Shown here: one piece after another, positions 44,404-54,470 of the stretch | Position numbering within the stretch: the stretch's first letter is position 1 | Layout of the letters: every line of letters starts with the position of its first letter | Assembly (NCBI GenBank): GCA_021234155.1 | Contig: JAJEKV010000146.1 | Span: 308,001 to 372,000 of the forward strand | Direction: 5' to 3' | DNA length: 64,000 nucleotides | From: Isoetes taiwanensis | Taxonomy: Eukaryota; Streptophyta; Lycopodiopsida; Isoetales; Isoetaceae | The notes under the pieces: model-generated | What the model saw: only the letters and a program-made list of their open reading frames with translations | Told to the model about the DNA's origin: nothing | Database searches by the model: none | Translations under genes and position numbers: made by a program

Positions 44404-44485
44404 CAAGAATGGGAACCTTCTCTGCATTTCGGCAGGGTCAATTGCAGTTGACCCTGCCAAAATGCAGGGGAAGTTCCCATTCTTG
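44404..44485. repeat. Long near-perfect hairpin
   Basis: CAAGAATGGGAACCTTCTCT...GGCAGGGTCAA pairs with TTGACCCTGCC...GAAGTTCCCATTCTTG: stem about 38 bp with a few mismatches, loop of about 6 bases. It has the size of a small palindromic MITE or a miRNA-precursor-like foldback. Confidence 0.75.
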
Positions 44486-44579
44486 TATACATAAAGTTCG
44501 AGCAGAAGCAGTTATAGCCTATTATAGGCCTAGATTATTTACAATAACTTGTTCCATCATGTCCTCCCCCTCTTAAAAC

Positions 44580-44760
44580 TTGCCACGTAGCCACATTCTC
44601 CCACTCTGATGGCTCTAATTGCTTCTAACCTTTTTCTTCTTAACTCTTAAATCTTGCCACATCCTCCCAATCTGATGGCTCTAATTACTCCTACCTTCTC
44701 CCTCCAATATCCTCTCTTCCTATTTCTAGGATCTCATGGCTCTAATTGCTTCTAACCTAA
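44580..44760. repeat. Tandem repeat, three units of about 63 bp
   Basis: TTGCCAC...CTGATGGCTCTAATTGCTTC recurs with TGATGGCTCTAATT at about 44608, 44673 and (as TCATGGCTCTAATT) 44735. Confidence 0.75.
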
Positions 44761-44769
44761 CTTTATGTA

Positions 44770-44865
44770 GATGCCCCTGCAGGCCCTTATGTGGGGCTCA
44801 GGCACTGGCTCCCCCTAACGGGCTCGCCAGGCCTTTACCCCACATAAGGGCTTGCAACGGGCACC
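44770..44865. repeat. Inverted repeat around CCCTTATGTGGGG
   Basis: GGCCCTTATGTGGGG (about 44782-44796) pairs with CCCCACATAAGGGC (about 44838-44851). Looser pairing extends outward (GATGCCC/GGGCACC). Confidence 0.7.
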
Positions 44866-45159
44866 TTATCCCTAACAAAAGGAATTCAATACATCGCTTT
44901 TAGGTTCCAGCTCTGCGTGCCTATCTTAATAATCACGAATGGCATTCTAGTTGTTGCATTCTCCCTTACTAGCGGCACAAGTAAAGTTATCAAAAAGGGG
45001 GTATGCTAATGGAGTCCCTCTACCTTATGGAAATTCGAGGCCAATACAACAGAGATAATCTGACCAGCAACTTGCTGACACATTGGATCATCTTCAGTAC
45101 ATGACTCGGCCTAATGTTCAGCTTTATAAAGGTATTCAACTTAACCACATCCTATCATT

Positions 45160-46090
45160 GCAGAAAAAATTGAAACCTTTTCTTCTTCTGCTGTTATTGC
45201 CTTTTTTGATAAAGTAGGGATCAGAATAGAAAAGCTTTGGGATCATCTTCTTCGACTTAACAAAGCTATTATGATCAATTCTGTTTATTGGTTGAGATTT
45301 CCATATATTCTTGTTGAACGTGGGAATTATAGATCTGCCAACTTCATGCTTAAGTATGGTAGGTCAAGCTTTGAAACTTTCCAACTTTCCTTCCTGAAAT
45401 GGAATCTTAACATACCTATTGATGACTTTGATAAATTCTTCATTGCTTCTATTACTATGAGTGATCTAAGCCCTATCTACTGGGATGAAGAATGTTTCTC
45501 TGCTATATTAAACTCCGTTGGAAACTATATCTGTACTAAATACTGCCCATATAAGCCTCCTAAGTGCTTTGTTCAATTAAATATATCCAAACCTATTCCT
45601 TGTTCTGTCCCAATTCTTGACTTTTATGGAAAACAAATTAAACTTCAACCTAGATGGGTTGGCCTGCCAATTTATTGCCATGAATGCAATTGCAGACATT
45701 TCTCTGATACTATTTGCCAGAGAAAATCTACTTCAACTACTCATTCATATAATGGACCTTCAAAAAGCATGGAGGTTGTTCCTCAACAAGCATCTTATAA
45801 TCTGGTTTCTCATCAATTTCAAAATGACTCAGGGCATGAAGTTATTCATATTAAGTCTGGATATGAGCAAATAAACTCTGCTACACATATTCAGCATCAG
45901 ACTCACCAGCTTCGACACCAGGAATCTCAAGCTCAGCTTCAGAAATTTGCATGGAAAAAGGTTAATGGCAGCAAAAAGAGAATTCAAAAGAAAAGAGATC
46001 TAAGACAACCTCAGACAAATTCTGAGCCATCAACTCAAGAAAAATCTCAAATCTTTATTAACTCTCTTGCTCAGTCTCAAAATGCAATAA
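45160..46090 (+). pseudogene. LINE ORF1 (DUF4283-like, zinc knuckle)
   Basis: Open frame of about 310 codons. The N-terminal block AVIAFFDKVGIRIEKLWDHL, RFPYILVERGNYRSANFMLK and IDDFDKFFIASITMSDLSPI matches plant LINE ORF1 proteins. PKCFVQLNISKPIPCSVPIL leads to a zinc knuckle, CHECNCRHFSDTIC (about 45675-45720). A Gln/Lys-rich basic tail follows (KKRIQKKRDLRQPQ). The reading is cut at about 46090 by element D; the codons after it to 46329 are element sequence. It would bind LINE RNA. Confidence 0.75.
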
Positions 46091-46931
46091 AGATCCTAAA
46101 ATCTTCGTACATTTTCATGTACGAAGTGTACTCTTTTAGGTTCTTTCTATACTCAAGGTCCTGCTTGAGTATATATGACTTCCTCTGTGGCTTCGGCTTC
46201 TTCGTGATGTCAATGGGATGCTTTGGCGACGGCCACCTAGGGTATGGGGGCGCCCTTGCTACCACATCGTCCTCCTCCCGCACGCTGTATTTGAGGGTCC
46301 CGAGCCCTCAATTGAGTCGGGCACCCTAGTTCCCTCATCTGACTCAGTGTCAAATGAGGATGGGGGCTTCTCAGGGTCTGGCTCCTGGATAGTAACTCCT
46401 TTGGCGGGAGTCGTCTTCATTTTCCGCTTCGTGTCCTTTGGCAGCGCAGGAGCTTTTCCCTTCGCTGCCCTCAACTTCTCGCGCTCCTCCCGCCGCCTCT
46501 TCTTTTCCTCCCTCTTCTGTTTCTTCTCTTCCTTCCTCTTGCGCCGTTCCTCCTTCTCCCTGCGGCGCTCTTCCTGCGACTTCTTCTGCACTCCGTCCTC
46601 ATGCTCCCACTTCCTTTTCTTCTCCTTCTTTTCTTCCTTGTCAAAGTCGTTGAAGAGCTCTCTCTCGAGCTCCCTCTGCAGCAACTCTGCGGCTTCTTCT
46701 GATGTGAGCTCTTCACCCCTCTCCTCAAGGTCTTTAGGCTGCTCCTCCTCCTGGTGCTCAGGGGCCTTCTCTTGGGCATCTGGGTTAGGTTGGGCCTCCT
46801 GTTCTTGGGCATCTGGGTTAGGTTGGGCCTCGCTCCTGAGCCCGTCGGGCCTTCTGCCGACCTGCTCGCTCTTGGGCGCTCACATGTCCAGGGGGCATAG
46901 TAATCCGGGCTGTCTGTTTGGTGCGGGCCAT
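46090..46931 (-). pseudogene. Gag-like ORF of element D with histone H3-type N-terminus
   Basis: Minus strand. ATG at 46931-46929 sits in a good context (GACATGG) and encodes MARTKQTARITMPPGHVSAQ. The first nine residues equal those of histone H3; after that there is no histone similarity. A one-base shift near 46835 leads into an 11-residue repeat (EAQPNPDAQEQ, two copies, 46831-46771). A helical acidic stretch follows (SEEAAELLQRELERELFNDF), then a very basic Lys/Glu/Arg coiled region (EERRKRKEEKKQKREEKKRR, about 46590-46480) and a tail DTKRKMKTTPAKGVTIQEPD. After another shift near 46265 it continues PPYPRWPSPKHPIDITKKPK and LEYRKNLKEYTSYMKMYEDF to the break. Position after LTR and leader says gag or a pre-gag ORF. 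No zinc knuckle is retained. Confidence 0.6.
46771..46836 (-). repeat. 33-bp coding tandem repeat, two copies
   Basis: GGGCATCTGGGTTAGGTTGG recurs 33 bp apart (plus-strand view), giving two 11-residue units EAQPNPDAQEQ/EAQPNPDAQEK on the minus strand. Confidence 0.85.
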
Positions 46932-47265
46932 GTCTTTGTTTGAAGCAATCCGAGCTCGGGCGCCTAGAAATCGTTTTCTGGGACGAGCTGTTTTCCGAAG
47001 GCGCTGGTGGCAAATGAGGAACCCTAATTTTCTATTTATAGGTAGGGGAATTTTAGGATTTGGACCTGCAATTCCATATTGGGCCAATCTAGAAGGTATT
47101 AATGAATATATGAGGGGTTCATTAGGTTTATTTTGCCAAAAAGCATCCACCACTCACACAGTGCGCCAGGATCAATTCGGATTCCAAATGGATTTGGCCT
47201 GGGCGCACTTTGTGAGGGGTCGCCTCTTTTTGGGTCCAATTTTCAATTTACAAAGGGTTTCTTAG

Positions 47266-48589
47266 TGTTATAACATCCAAAACTAGCTAGAATCAAGGAG
47301 ATAAGCTCAGACTCAAGGGGGTGCGACTGACAGCTTGGCCTCCAGAAGTCATTGCAGACAGAATTCGTGGCAATGGATTTGGCTGGCAAAGGAACATGGC
47401 TGTTGGGTAGTCCACTCCATCCGCCCCTCCTGAACACACTTTGCAGAGTGGGTTGATAAGTCTTGGGACTGGACCGTAGCCTGCCGGGTACATAGCCAAA
47501 GGGGCTACTACTGGGTTGCATCTCCCCAGCCCCGAAGAGGCAGGAGGAAGGTCACCCTACCTCCAGAGGTTTCCATGCTCAACACAGGTGGCTAGAGGGC
47601 CACTGCCCTTATTCGACTTGAACCCACTGGAGAGTGACGCATCACTCCACGGGTGTCGAGCCCATGCATTGCCCACACGCAGTGACAAGGCATTAGACCT
47701 AGCTCACTAGAATCTCTAGTAGGCTTTACACACTAGAGAGATTGATCTGTGCTGGGACAAGTACCTCCCCTCCACCCTCAACCCGGTGGGCTCCTGTGTA
47801 CAGGCCGCAATAATTGGGTACTAATGATACTATTCTAGGATCATCTTCTACAAGGTTGCTAGGGTCTCTACCCCCCTTCCCAATACATGGAGGTCACAGA
47901 ATGAAATACCATCATCATCACAGAACTTGAAATGAAGAATACCATCTTAATCTATCTACCTAAACACAGAGTTAGGTTCCTTAGTTAGGGCTTATGATCT
48001 CGGGATCTATAAGGCCTCTATGGCTAAATGAATATGCTAAACTACCTCACTGCTTAGCCAAAAGACGGCTTTACACAACAGAATGACTAGATACCTGGTC
48101 CTTGACCTGCTCCGGATCCTCGGAACGCATCCATGTCTCTAATCTTGCTGAAGATGGCTGCTACTCGATAATCTGTTGTGCAAAGACGGCTTTACAGAGC
48201 CGAGCAATGCGAAATGGGATCTTCACTTGACCGAAATGGTGCAAGGGAACCCTAAATGCGAAATGAAAAAGGAGCTCTATGGAAACCCTAAAATGCAAAG
48301 AGAGGAAAAGGATTTAGGGTTTAAGGGGGAACCCTTATATAGAAACCCTTAGGGTTAGGTTAAAACATTGGCAAATGGGGTTTAGCCATTTGGCAATGGG
48401 GTCCATGGGGTTATTAATTGTGTATGTTTATTTAACATGCACAATATTCAAAGTTGCCCCCTAGGTGCAACCCTTGCCCCCTAGGTGCAACTTACTACAA
48501 CCACCAAGTACATGTCATCCGTGACATGTACGGGTGACGTGGCAGTATAATATACGTATACGGGGCGTATATTATGCTGAAACGTCACA
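47266..48589 (-). repeat. LTR of element D
   Basis: 1324 bp in the minus sense from TGTGACGTTTCAGC to GGATGTTATAACA. Homologous in pieces to the 1.58-kb LTRs of element C, including the inverted terminal TGTGACGTT. Confidence 0.7.
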
Positions 48590-48649
48590 CCAGGGTGTCT
48601 CTATTAATGAGACTAAAGAAATTGGTTACTTCTTCTATTTAAAATACTC

Positions 48650-51254
48650 ATGTATCTTCTCTGCTAGACAATACCTCCTGGCAGAAAAGTCAAGCTAAAG
48701 AATTTCTAGATCTAATAGATTCTCTGCCTGGAAACATAAGTGCCCCTATCTCTGCCAATATCTCTGAATTACCCAATGAAATGGAGATCAAAGCTACTCT
48801 TCAGAACCTTGCAAAAGGCAAGAGCCCTAGGCCAGATGGTCTGCTTCCTAAATTTTATCTCAATTTTTGGGATGATATCAAAAATGATCTTATTCACATG
48901 ATTCATGGTTTCTGGCTTAACAATCATTTACATCCAGCCATTGCTTCTGGCTTGATTGCTTTGATTCCAAAGGTGGACAACCATGAAACTTTTAGTGACT
49001 GGAGGCCTATTTCTTTAACCAATACCTCTTATAAGATCTGTGCTAAAATTCTGGCAAATATGATTAAAGGATTCGTGCAAAATAACATTAGCATGAATCA
49101 GTCTGCTTTCTTGCCCAATAGATTTATTTTAGATAATTACATTGTAGCTATGGAAGGCTTACATTGGGCTAGAATCTCGAAACAAAGTTGTGTTCTTCTC
49201 AAACTTGATTTCTCTAAGGCCTTTGACTCTGTTAGATGGATTTTTCTTGAACTGTCCCTTAGGAAAATTGGCTTCCCTGAGAATTTGATCCATTTGATCA
49301 TTCGCCCAAATTCTCATGCTTAGTCCACTGTACTTATCAATGGGTCTCCTGGTAGATTCTTCCCTCTTCAAGAAGGTGTAAGGCAAGGATGCCCTCTGGC
49401 TCCTTATCTCTTTATTGTTGTTGCTGATCAGCTAACTAAAGCCATTCTTCACTATCAGAATATGGGCAATACTAAAGGTCTGACAATGCCAAACAGTGAT
49501 AATCAGTTGACCCTTCTTCAATATGCTGATGACTCGGTTTAGCCTTCTATACAATGATATTAATAACATTGACTTCTTCTTAAAGCTTATCAAGAATTCC
49601 AGTGAAGCTTCAGGAATACATCTAAATTGCAAAAAGTCTGTGATCATTGGTGACTCAAGCCAACCTGATATCTTCAGGATCAAATGCATTGCTGTCAATC
49701 AAGCATGCCTCTAGCCTTGGACATAAGCTCTAGGAACTTGTGGAACCCAATTGTTGTCAGGATTAGGGAGAAGGTCAACAACTATAGTAGTTGTTTGTCC
49801 TTAGCAGGTAGATCCATCATTGCTTCCTCAGTTTTAGCCAGTTCCCATGTTTATTTCTCTTCAGCCCTTCTTGCCCCTAAATGCATCTATCACCAGATTG
49901 AGAGAATCATTAGGAATTTTATCTGGGAAAAGAATCACATGATCAATTGGAAATTTGTTACCAGAAAGAAATGTTTAGGTGGTTTGGGATGTAAAAATAT
50001 GCTTCTTCAAGGCTATGCTCTGGCAGGGAAGTATATCTGGAAGACCTTATTCAACAGAAACAATCCAACCATTGAGTTTTTTCAATATTGGCTAAACAAA
50101 AGCATTATTAAAGGTCATCCTTCAATTGCTCATCAACTGCCTTCTTTTGTTTTCTATGACATTAAACCTGCTGCTAATACTTCTCCCTTAATGAGGAATT
50201 TAATTATTGCATGGAATAAAGTTTCAAAAGCTTTTTCTCATAATAATTTAAATCTGGGTCATCATGACATGAATATCTTTTGGAATCCTCATCTTTCTAG
50301 AAGAGATAATATCCCTATAGCCATAAACCACCCAAAAATCAATAAGAAATGGCTTGATCATAATGTTTGTAAGCTTGGAGATTTGTGGTCAAATGGAAGA
50401 TGGATTTCATGGACTAGACTCAGGTCTAAACTCAGGGGTACAAATTCAGATAGGCTTTATTTAAACATATTATTAGCAAGGTTGTTAATATTAATTTGGA
50501 TGCTAATGATACATGTGAATTTGACTGGTCCTTCAGAGACAAAAAAAATTTATAAAGTCTCAAATATATATGACTTCTTAAATACTTCGAATATGCCATC
50601 TAAAGCATCCATTTATTGGAATATTTCTAAGGAGGAAGAGGCTAAGTTATTAAAAAATGTATGGAAATCTTATTGTGCCCCAAAAGTTTCTTATTTCAAT
50701 TGGTTGATTGCTAATAAGAGTGTCCCAAACCTGCAAACCATTTCCAGGCACCAGACTATAAACAATGATATTCCATCAAATACTTCAGCTCCCCCACATT
50801 GTCCTCTTGGATGCAGTGAGCAGGAATCCATGAAGCAATCTTTCTCTGTCCTAAGTTAAACACTTTCTGGAACTGGTTCGAAGTGCACTTTAATATCCAG
50901 AGACCTGTGAGAATTATTGATTTCATTTTGAATAATGATGCTTTCTTGAATACTATTTGTTTCACTGCATTATGGAATCTCTGGAAACATAGGAATAGAT
51001 GTCTGTATAGTGGCCACAATCTTGCAGTGATTTGGATAAAGTTGCAGGTTATTTATGATCTTGAACTTACATCTATTGCTCACAAAAACAAATATGAAGA
51101 TACTCAATTTGATCGACAATGGAATACACTTGGACATTTCTCTGGCTTTCATAATTTCTTTAAACTTAAATGTCATGATGAGTTTACTAACAATTGTTCT
51201 CTTGGTGCTAGATTACATATGGAATTGCAAATACAAGCTGGATCTACAATTTGA
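48650..51254 (+). pseudogene. LINE reverse transcriptase ORF (ORF2, C-terminal two thirds)
   Basis: Reading begins near SLLDNTSWQKSQAKEFLDLI and goes through KGKSPRPDGLLPKFYLNFWD, SGLIALIPKVDNHETFSDWR, PISLTNTSYKICAKILANMI, LLKLDFSKAFDSVRW, a TAG at about 49321, GVRQGCPLAPYLFIVVADQL and the catalytic LLQYADDS (about 49520). A frameshift follows at once. Then come HLNCKKS and a long frame (49684-50859) with LAGRSIIASSVLASSHVYF, NFIWEKNHMINWKF, and the zinc-RVT-like SYFNWLIANKSVPNL. After one more shift it ends CFTALWNLWKHRNRCLYSGH. The catalytic Asp pair is intact, but stops and shifts make the copy dead. The endonuclease is absent. Confidence 0.88.
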
Positions 51255-51306
51255 TGAAATAGAAGCTTCCAAATATATAGGTCAGCCATTATCTGTCCAA
51301 AATTAG

Positions 51307-51693
51307 GTGCAAAATGAGGTGCAGTTTGAATATGACTACAGTTTCTGGGAAGGGCATGTTAAAGGAAAACTCATGCAGGAGTTACATGAAATCCCTGAAA
51401 GGGAAGTTGTTTGGGAAAAAGAATTCTGTAAAGAAACACATCTTGTGTATGTTATGTGGTGGTTCATGAATGCAAACAGCAATGATATGACAGATAGGCA
51501 ATTTGAATTTTACAGAGAGTGCTATTATTACCACAAAGGGAGAGCATATTACTATGGCACTATGATCCACTTTTATTCCATATGTAATTCAAATAGGTTG
51601 ATTGAAATTGTGGATTGGGGGAAACACTTTATTCCAATCCTAAACCCTCAGTTTCGAGACCATTACCACTATATTGGATCCTACAACTTCTAA
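51307..51693 (+). CDS. Small ORF between LINE ORF2 and its poly(A)
   Basis: 128 codons from MQNEVQFEYDYSFWEGHVKG to HYHYIGSYNF. It is unusually rich in Tyr, Phe, Trp and His (YRECYYYHKGRAYYYG). I recognise no family. It lies on the LINE strand, 52 bp after the end of ORF2 and about 410 bp before the poly(A), so it would be inside the LINE transcript. It is uninterrupted although ORF2 is not. It may be a third LINE ORF, a transduced fragment, or chance. Confidence 0.35.
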   Translation: MQNEVQFEYDYSFWEGHVKGKLMQELHEIPEREVVWEKEFCKETHLVYVMWWFMNANSNDMTDRQFEFYRECYYYHKGRAYYYGTMIHFYSICNSNRLIEIVDWGKHFIPILNPQFRDHYHYIGSYNF

Positions 51694-52107
51694 TTTCCAT
51701 GTCTGCTTTTGTGCTCAGATTTTTGGCAGATCTTTGGCTCTTATTATCTTTGCAAAGTGATTCGGCTAAGTCACAGAGGATGCCCTAGAGTTTTGAATAT
51801 GCAACAATAACTTGGCGGGAACCTGAATGTCATGAACTCAAACTTGAAGTCTTCTTTTGATATCTATTTGGCTATTTTGTTTTATGATTTACTATCTTCA
51901 GTGGTCTCAGAATTATATGACCATTGGATATATCCATAGAGGCAATTATATTATTTGCTACTTCTACCTTTGCTTTTGGATTATTTATAGGTTTTCTATT
52001 AAGCCTATATAATTTTGGGTTGGTGTGGCTGATATCTTTAGTCATGCACATCACCTTTCTTGTACTTAATTTCCATAATTAAAGATTAAAAAGCTTCATT
52101 CTCTCTA

Positions 52108-52121
52108 AAAAAAAAAAAAAT
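52108..52121 (+). other. Poly(A) tail of the LINE
   Basis: A run of 14 A after ATTCTCTCT marks the 3' end of the non-LTR element and its plus-strand direction. Confidence 0.8.
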
Positions 52122-52360
52122 TATAATCCAATGTGCGCATCGTCTTGTGGATGAGTTTTAGTCAGTGGATCATCATTTGTTTGATGGTCATTTCCTAAGT
52201 GCTATAAATTACTTTCCCATGGCAAAGTTCTTCATTTGTCAATTAAATCAGAGGTAAATGTAATAGAGAAGAATTGGTCAATATACAGAAATGGGCCTGG
52301 AAGAGCTCGATGCCCGTAAATAAGCACATATATTATGGCAGATTGTGCATAGATCTCTAG

Positions 52361-52819
52361 GTGAACAAGGTGGTCCATAAATTCAGAAAGCTCAGTCTGT
52401 CTTGTCTATGGGAGAGCAAAAGAAACTTTAGAACATTGTATGATCCACTGTTCGAACATTCAATTTATGTGGAACAGGTTGAGAGAGATATTTCAAACTT
52501 CATTATTGTTGAAGGCAGTGGTGATAGGATAGATAGATGGTATTTTGACGTCATAGCTAGTGCTTGGTCTAAGTTTATCTATACTCCTAGCTTGCTAAGA
52601 TCACTGAGGATGAAGCTTTCTAAGCAAATTAGTTGCATAGAAGTGGATGAGAATGATGCACATCTTGGACATTTGAATCCCCTACACAAGACTTTAAAAA
52701 ACTATTTTTGGTCAGCCATAGGTTTTGATTCCACCTTAAGGGTGGACACCATATATTGTAAGAAAGAACACAAATGCCATTTCTTTGTATGTAATCATTT
52801 GACATTCACAACTTTGTAA
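52361..52819 (+). CDS. Unidentified ORF, 152 codons
   Basis: Reads MNKVVHKFRKLSLSCLWESK, then RNFRTLYDPLFEHSIYVEQV, SNFIIVEGSGDRIDRWYFDV and SAWSKFIYTPSLLRSLRMKL. Composition is protein-like, with an upstream stop at about 52320. Sequence before it (VIEKNWSIY at about 52260) has a faint look of hAT-type transposase text, but this is too weak to name. No introns or neighbours support a function. Confidence 0.25.
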   Translation: MNKVVHKFRKLSLSCLWESKRNFRTLYDPLFEHSIYVEQVERDISNFIIVEGSGDRIDRWYFDVIASAWSKFIYTPSLLRSLRMKLSKQISCIEVDENDAHLGHLNPLHKTLKNYFWSAIGFDSTLRVDTIYCKKEHKCHFFVCNHLTFTTL

Positions 52820-54148
52820 AACAGGTTGCATTATATGGTAGGAATACATTAGTCTACAACCATTGCTATAAGAATGAATATGTTAGGTGTTGTCGGGCAA
52901 CTCACAGTTTGACAACTCATGTTTTTTGTCATATCCCTAGTTCCACATGGAGCTTCTCTTTGCTGACTTTTCTAGCTTTGTCACTCCCTTCCTAAAAACC
53001 ACCTAACCCTTTTCCCCTTAGTTGAAAGAGAATTAGATATAATCAGTAGTACAACTATTGTTGAACGATATAATTGCCATATGGACTACAAAGGGATAAA
53101 CAAATAGCTGTTAGCATCGACTTCTAAGCTTGAGCTCGATGATTTTACCATGCCAAAAATTTATCAAATTGCAAATCTGCTGATATACATAAAGAATCAA
53201 GTTAAGAAAAAAAGTTGCAAGCATCAATATAAATTTGGATTAGACTGTGATTGTTCAAAAGGTTGTAATCACTTTGGATTTGACTAAGGGTTGATCCAAA
53301 TTGCAAAAAGTGTTGAATTCAAGCCTTTAGAGCAAGAAAATTTAATTCTTGACTGACCTGGAATTTGCCCTTAGGAAAAAGAATTGTTAGGTTCATTTCT
53401 ATTCCTCAAATGGGTGGTCTTATTACAATATGCCTTAATAGGTAAAAGAATAAATTTAACTTTATTTTTATTCGTCAAATGGGTGGTTAGATATAGCAAG
53501 TACCTACCTTATATATGAACCACCTTATTTAATAAAGATTTAGTGTATGTCCATTGTGAATCAAGCCCTAGATCGGGCAGCTTAGATTTTATCATCCAAT
53601 TTTTGGGGGCTGAGAAGCCACGGCCACAAAAAGTAGAGTTGAATTTTATCATCCATAGAGACCAAAAGGTCTATCGAACTCATATGAAGAGAGCGCCAAA
53701 TCCATTATTGGCTAGGTTAAAAGACACTTGCCCATAAGGACTTTCAAGGGAAAAACTTAATAGTAATAGGCTCGCTGAGAAATTATACACATGTACATTT
53801 GGACATATCAACGCAATGATGAGTTCATCTCGCTTTGTCAACAAGGACCTCAAGGATGAAGGATGATAATGCTATTACTGCATGCATCTATAGGAGCAAA
53901 TGTAATGGTTGGCTAGGTGTAATCATGTCAACATATCGTGCTCGAATAGCCACAAACATTGGGCAAATCTGAAGAGTGTGGCATTCATCTTTAAGAGTTT
54001 GTAGTTTTTACCAGGTATTTCTGGATCTTATTGTGGTTTAATGAGTTTGTAGGTATTACCAGGTATTTCTAAAACTTATTGTGGTTTGATGTTTTTGCAG
54101 GTATTATTTATGTGGCCGATTCTTACATGCATGTAGTAGGAAAAGTTC

Positions 54149-54470
54149 CATGCTTATAAAGATTGTTTTTTGAAATTTCTTTTTGATAAAAGCATACCAA
54201 TTCTTACGTGCATCCCATGGAAAAAGTTCATTGCCTACAAAGATTTCTTCTGCATACTGGATTTGATTTTCACACAATCTTGATTAGAAGGTTTAGATTT
54301 TATGGTTCCAATGCTTATAAAGATTGCTTTTTGAATTTTCTTTTTGATAAAAGCATACTGAATGCCATGGAAAAAGTTCATTGCTTACAAAGATTTCTTC
54401 TGCATACTGAATTTGATATTCGCACAACCTTGATTGGGAGGTTTAGATTTTATGATTCCAAGCTTCCATT
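54149..54470. repeat. Direct tandem duplication, 2 x 161 bp
   Basis: ATGCTTATAAAGATTG, TTTTGATAAAAGCATAC, CCATGGAAAAAGTTCATTGC and GGTTTAGATTTTATG all recur exactly 161 bp apart. The second copy keeps an open frame across much of the unit, but no family is seen. Confidence 0.88.

Larger units (their letters stand above)
46090..48589 (-). mobile_element. LTR element D, 5' portion (LTR, leader and start of gag)
   Basis: Minus strand: LTR 48589-47266 (TGTGACGTT...ATAACA), a leader, then an ORF from 46931 down to about 46090, where it is cut off against LINE ORF1. No pol and no second LTR are present. The LTR shares blocks in the same order with the LTR of element C (CGGTGGGCTC, ACAGGCCGCA, GGTCTCTACCCCCC), so C and D are related families. 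No target duplication was found, consistent with a truncated copy. Confidence 0.75.
45130..52121 (+). mobile_element. LINE, plus strand, interrupted by element D
   Basis: A plant L1-type LINE: ORF1 (about 45160-46090), the RT ORF (about 48650-51254), a small downstream ORF (51307-51693) and a poly(A) run at 52108-52121. Element D (about 46090-48589) separates ORF1 from RT. The apurinic endonuclease domain that should precede RT is missing, so a deletion goes with the insertion. The 5' end and target duplication were not defined. Confidence 0.85.

Noticed and set aside
46818-46931. A histone H3 gene
   Set aside because: Only the first nine residues match H3; the histone fold is absent and the context is an LTR-element leader.
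46218-46943. Ser/Pro-rich plus-strand frame of 241 codons
   Set aside because: It is the antisense shadow of the Lys/Glu-rich gag-like ORF of element D on the minus strand.
52361-52819. hAT transposase
   Set aside because: Only a faint resemblance upstream (VIEKNWSIY); the ORF itself lacks the hAT dimerisation and catalytic motifs.
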